Under the pieces are notes generated by a model. The model was not told the DNA's origin and did not search any database. It was given only the letters and a program-made list of their open reading frames with translations. This document shows, piece by piece, positions 4,326-5,654 of a stretch of DNA of 5,654 bases. The stretch is from CAZUEG01 sp043798775 (GTDB taxonomy: Bacteria > Patescibacteriota > Minisyncoccia > Minisyncoccales > GWA2-46-15): the NCBI GenBank assembly GCA_043798775.1, contig JAZDOL010000043.1, positions 1 to 5,654 of the forward strand, read 5' to 3'. The position numbers were made by a program, and so were the translations under genes. Every line of letters starts with the position of its first letter. The stretch's first letter is position 1.

Positions 4326-5162
4326 ATGACCAACGAAATAATACCGTCCGCTCCCCACAAAGATTTTGAGGGCATTAAAAAAATTGACGAAAATGGAATT
4401 GAGTATTGGGAAGCCCGCGAATTATTGCCCCTTTTGGGCTACGAGAGTTGGCAGAAAGCAGAAGAGGTTATCGGAAGAGCGGCGCGCGCCTGTATAAATA
4501 GCGGTCAGGATGTGGATAACCATTTTAATCGTATGGTTAAAATGGTTAAGATTGGTTCAAACGCAGTAAGAGAAATAAGGGATTATAAATTAGATAGATA
4601 CGCTTGTTATTTGATAGCCCAAAATGGAGACCCAAACAAGTCGGAAATAGCAACGGCGCAAACTTATTTTGCAATACAGACAAGAAAACAAGAAATTTTT
4701 GAACAACTGCCAGATACGACAAAGCGATTATTTATTCGTAATGAAGTTATAGATCGCAACAAAAAACTTTTTAAAACCGCCAAGCAATCAGGTGTTTCCA
4801 AGTTTGGATTGTTCAATAATGCCGGCTATCAAGGACTTTATGGCTTATCTTTATCAGATGTGGAAAGGAAGAAAGGCGTTAAAAGGGGTGAACTATTAGA
4901 TAGAGCTGGTTCTACCGAATTAGCCGCCAATCTTTTTCGTATCACCCAAACGGACGAGAAGCTTAAAAAAGACAAAACTAAAGACGAGCGCGTTGCTACG
5001 AATACGCATTTTATGGTTGGCGGTAAGGTTCGCCAAACGATAAAGGAGATCGGCGGTGAATTGCCAGAAAATTTGCCTACCGAAAAACATATCAGAGAGG
5101 TAAAAAGGGAATTGAAGCATTTGGGAAAAGCAGAACTAAAAAAACTTAAAAAATCGGAGTAA
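4326..5162 (+). CDS. dinD: DNA damage-inducible protein D homologue
   Basis: The 278-residue product matches Escherichia coli DinD (274 residues) along its full length. In E. coli dinD is SOS-induced and the protein has been reported to disassemble or inhibit RecA filaments. Recognisable blocks are the N-terminal BRO/KilA-N-like part with FEGIKKIDENGIEYWEARELLP (14-35, residues in register with E. coli FEEIKLINANG...), MVKIGSNAVREI (73-84), LDRYACYLIAQNGDP (89-103), AQTYFAIQTRKQE (111-123), GYQGLYG (168-173), GSTELAANLFRITQT (195-209) and GGKVRQTI (232-239). The tail is Lys-rich. ATG 4326 is preferred over the in-frame TTG 4260, since similarity begins only after it; no clear Shine-Dalgarno sequence precedes it. 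The gene stands alone after the repeat mosaic. The family is patchily distributed, so arrival by transfer is plausible, but codon use does not clearly stand out. Confidence 0.94.
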   Translation: MTNEIIPSAPHKDFEGIKKIDENGIEYWEARELLPLLGYESWQKAEEVIGRAARACINSGQDVDNHFNRMVKMVKIGSNAVREIRDYKLDRYACYLIAQNGDPNKSEIATAQTYFAIQTRKQEIFEQLPDTTKRLFIRNEVIDRNKKLFKTAKQSGVSKFGLFNNAGYQGLYGLSLSDVERKKGVKRGELLDRAGSTELAANLFRITQTDEKLKKDKTKDERVATNTHFMVGGKVRQTIKEIGGELPENLPTEKHIREVKRELKHLGKAELKKLKKSE

Positions 5163-5191
5163 TTTAATAAAATGATTAGCATCAAACCAAT

Positions 5192-5654
5192 ATGAAAACC
5201 ATGCGATTTAAAAAAACAAACAGCGCGCGAGGTTTTCGCGATGTTCGCGATAATCAGCGCAATCAAACTGGCGAAGAGGGATTAACCCATCGCCCAAGAG
5301 TTGACCCTAAAAACGAACAATCGTCTTTAGGCATCCGCAAGAAAAAAGAAACCCTTCCAAGTAAAGACCATTTAAGGATAATTCCCCTTGGTGGCTTAGG
5401 AGAAGTGGGTCGGAATATGACCCTTATCGAATGGCAGGGTAAAATTCTGATTATCGATATGGGACTGCGGTTTCCCGAAGATGATATGCCCGGGATCGAT
5501 TTTATCATTCCCAATATCAATTACTTAAGTGGTAAAGAAAAAGATATTGTCGGTTTGGTGTTTACTCATGGCCATTACGATCACATCGGCGCCGTACCCT
5601 ATATCATCGATAAACTCGGTAATAATTTCCCCATTTACGCCTCCGACCTTACTA
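5192..5654 (+). CDS. rnj: Ribonuclease J, N-terminal part (runs off the window)
   Basis: RNase J is a metallo-beta-lactamase-fold endo- and 5'-3' exoribonuclease used in mRNA turnover and rRNA maturation in the cytoplasm. The 154 codons present show the family start LRIIPLGGLGEVGRNM (61-76), the strand and loop ILIIDMGLRFPEDDMPGID (85-103), and the zinc motif THGHYDH (125-131), with ligands His126, His128, Asp130 and His131. The usual residue between the second His and Asp is Glu; here it is Tyr, which is not a ligand. Before the conserved core is a polar, Lys/Arg-rich extension of about 58 residues that Bacillus RNase J1 lacks; it is probably disordered and might contact RNA. ATG 5192 is used; ATG 5201 is possible. 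There is no Shine-Dalgarno sequence. The gene begins 29 bases after dinD on the same strand, so cotranscription is possible though the functions are not obviously linked. Confidence 0.95.
   Translation, partial: MKTMRFKKTNSARGFRDVRDNQRNQTGEEGLTHRPRVDPKNEQSSLGIRKKKETLPSKDHLRIIPLGGLGEVGRNMTLIEWQGKILIIDMGLRFPEDDMPGIDFIIPNINYLSGKEKDIVGLVFTHGHYDHIGAVPYIIDKLGNNFPIYASDLT

Noticed and set aside
4838..5266. Minus-strand open frame of 142 codons opposite dinD
   Set aside because: It lies antisense to a clearly conserved gene, and its Ser/Phe/Leu-rich product is what the complement of a Lys/Glu-rich coding region gives.

Overview
The window reads as a piece of a small, AT-leaning bacterial genome of the Candidate Phyla Radiation (Patescibacteria, most like Parcubacteria). 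This assignment is an inference. It rests on the mix of genes (a SecG next to an unusual membrane-anchored peptide-binding protein, an archaeal-type cupin glucose-6-phosphate isomerase, and an RNase J with a long basic N-terminus), on end-to-start gene overlaps, on mostly absent Shine-Dalgarno sequences, and on a mosaic of short palindromic repeats. No marker gene here settles it.

Layout. Positions 1-224 hold a possible tail of an unrecognised gene (1-132) and a putative promoter with an inverted repeat. A tightly packed plus-strand cluster follows: a four-helix holin-IV-like membrane protein (225-614), secG (695-910), a family-5 peptide/oligopeptide substrate-binding protein that is split by a frameshift (910-2106 and 2103-2951), and a cupin-type glucose-6-phosphate isomerase (2942-3508). 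secG, both halves of the binding protein and the isomerase overlap end to start, so they are probably one transcript. A tRNA-Leu(CAG) with encoded CCA follows at 3520-3604. Positions 3605 to about 4325 hold no convincing gene; they are a mosaic of inverted and direct repeats. After this come dinD (4326-5162), a homologue of the DNA-damage-inducible protein D, and the first 154 codons of an RNase J (from 5192), which runs off the window.

How the parts fit. SecG and the holin-like protein are inner-membrane proteins, and the binding protein is exported and tethered on the outside, so the first half of the window is about export and the cell surface. The isomerase belongs to central sugar metabolism, RNase J to RNA turnover, and DinD to the DNA-damage response.

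The two most notable signals are these. (1) The binding protein carries a peptidoglycan-binding-like domain inserted into its C-terminal half and is broken by a -1 frame change at a short A run; restoring one A gives a continuous protein of about 680 residues. (2) The repeat block contains a three-copy element with a constant G-rich head followed by a stem-loop whose sequence differs between copies while pairing is kept. I did not find evidence for a clearly new defence or mobile system.
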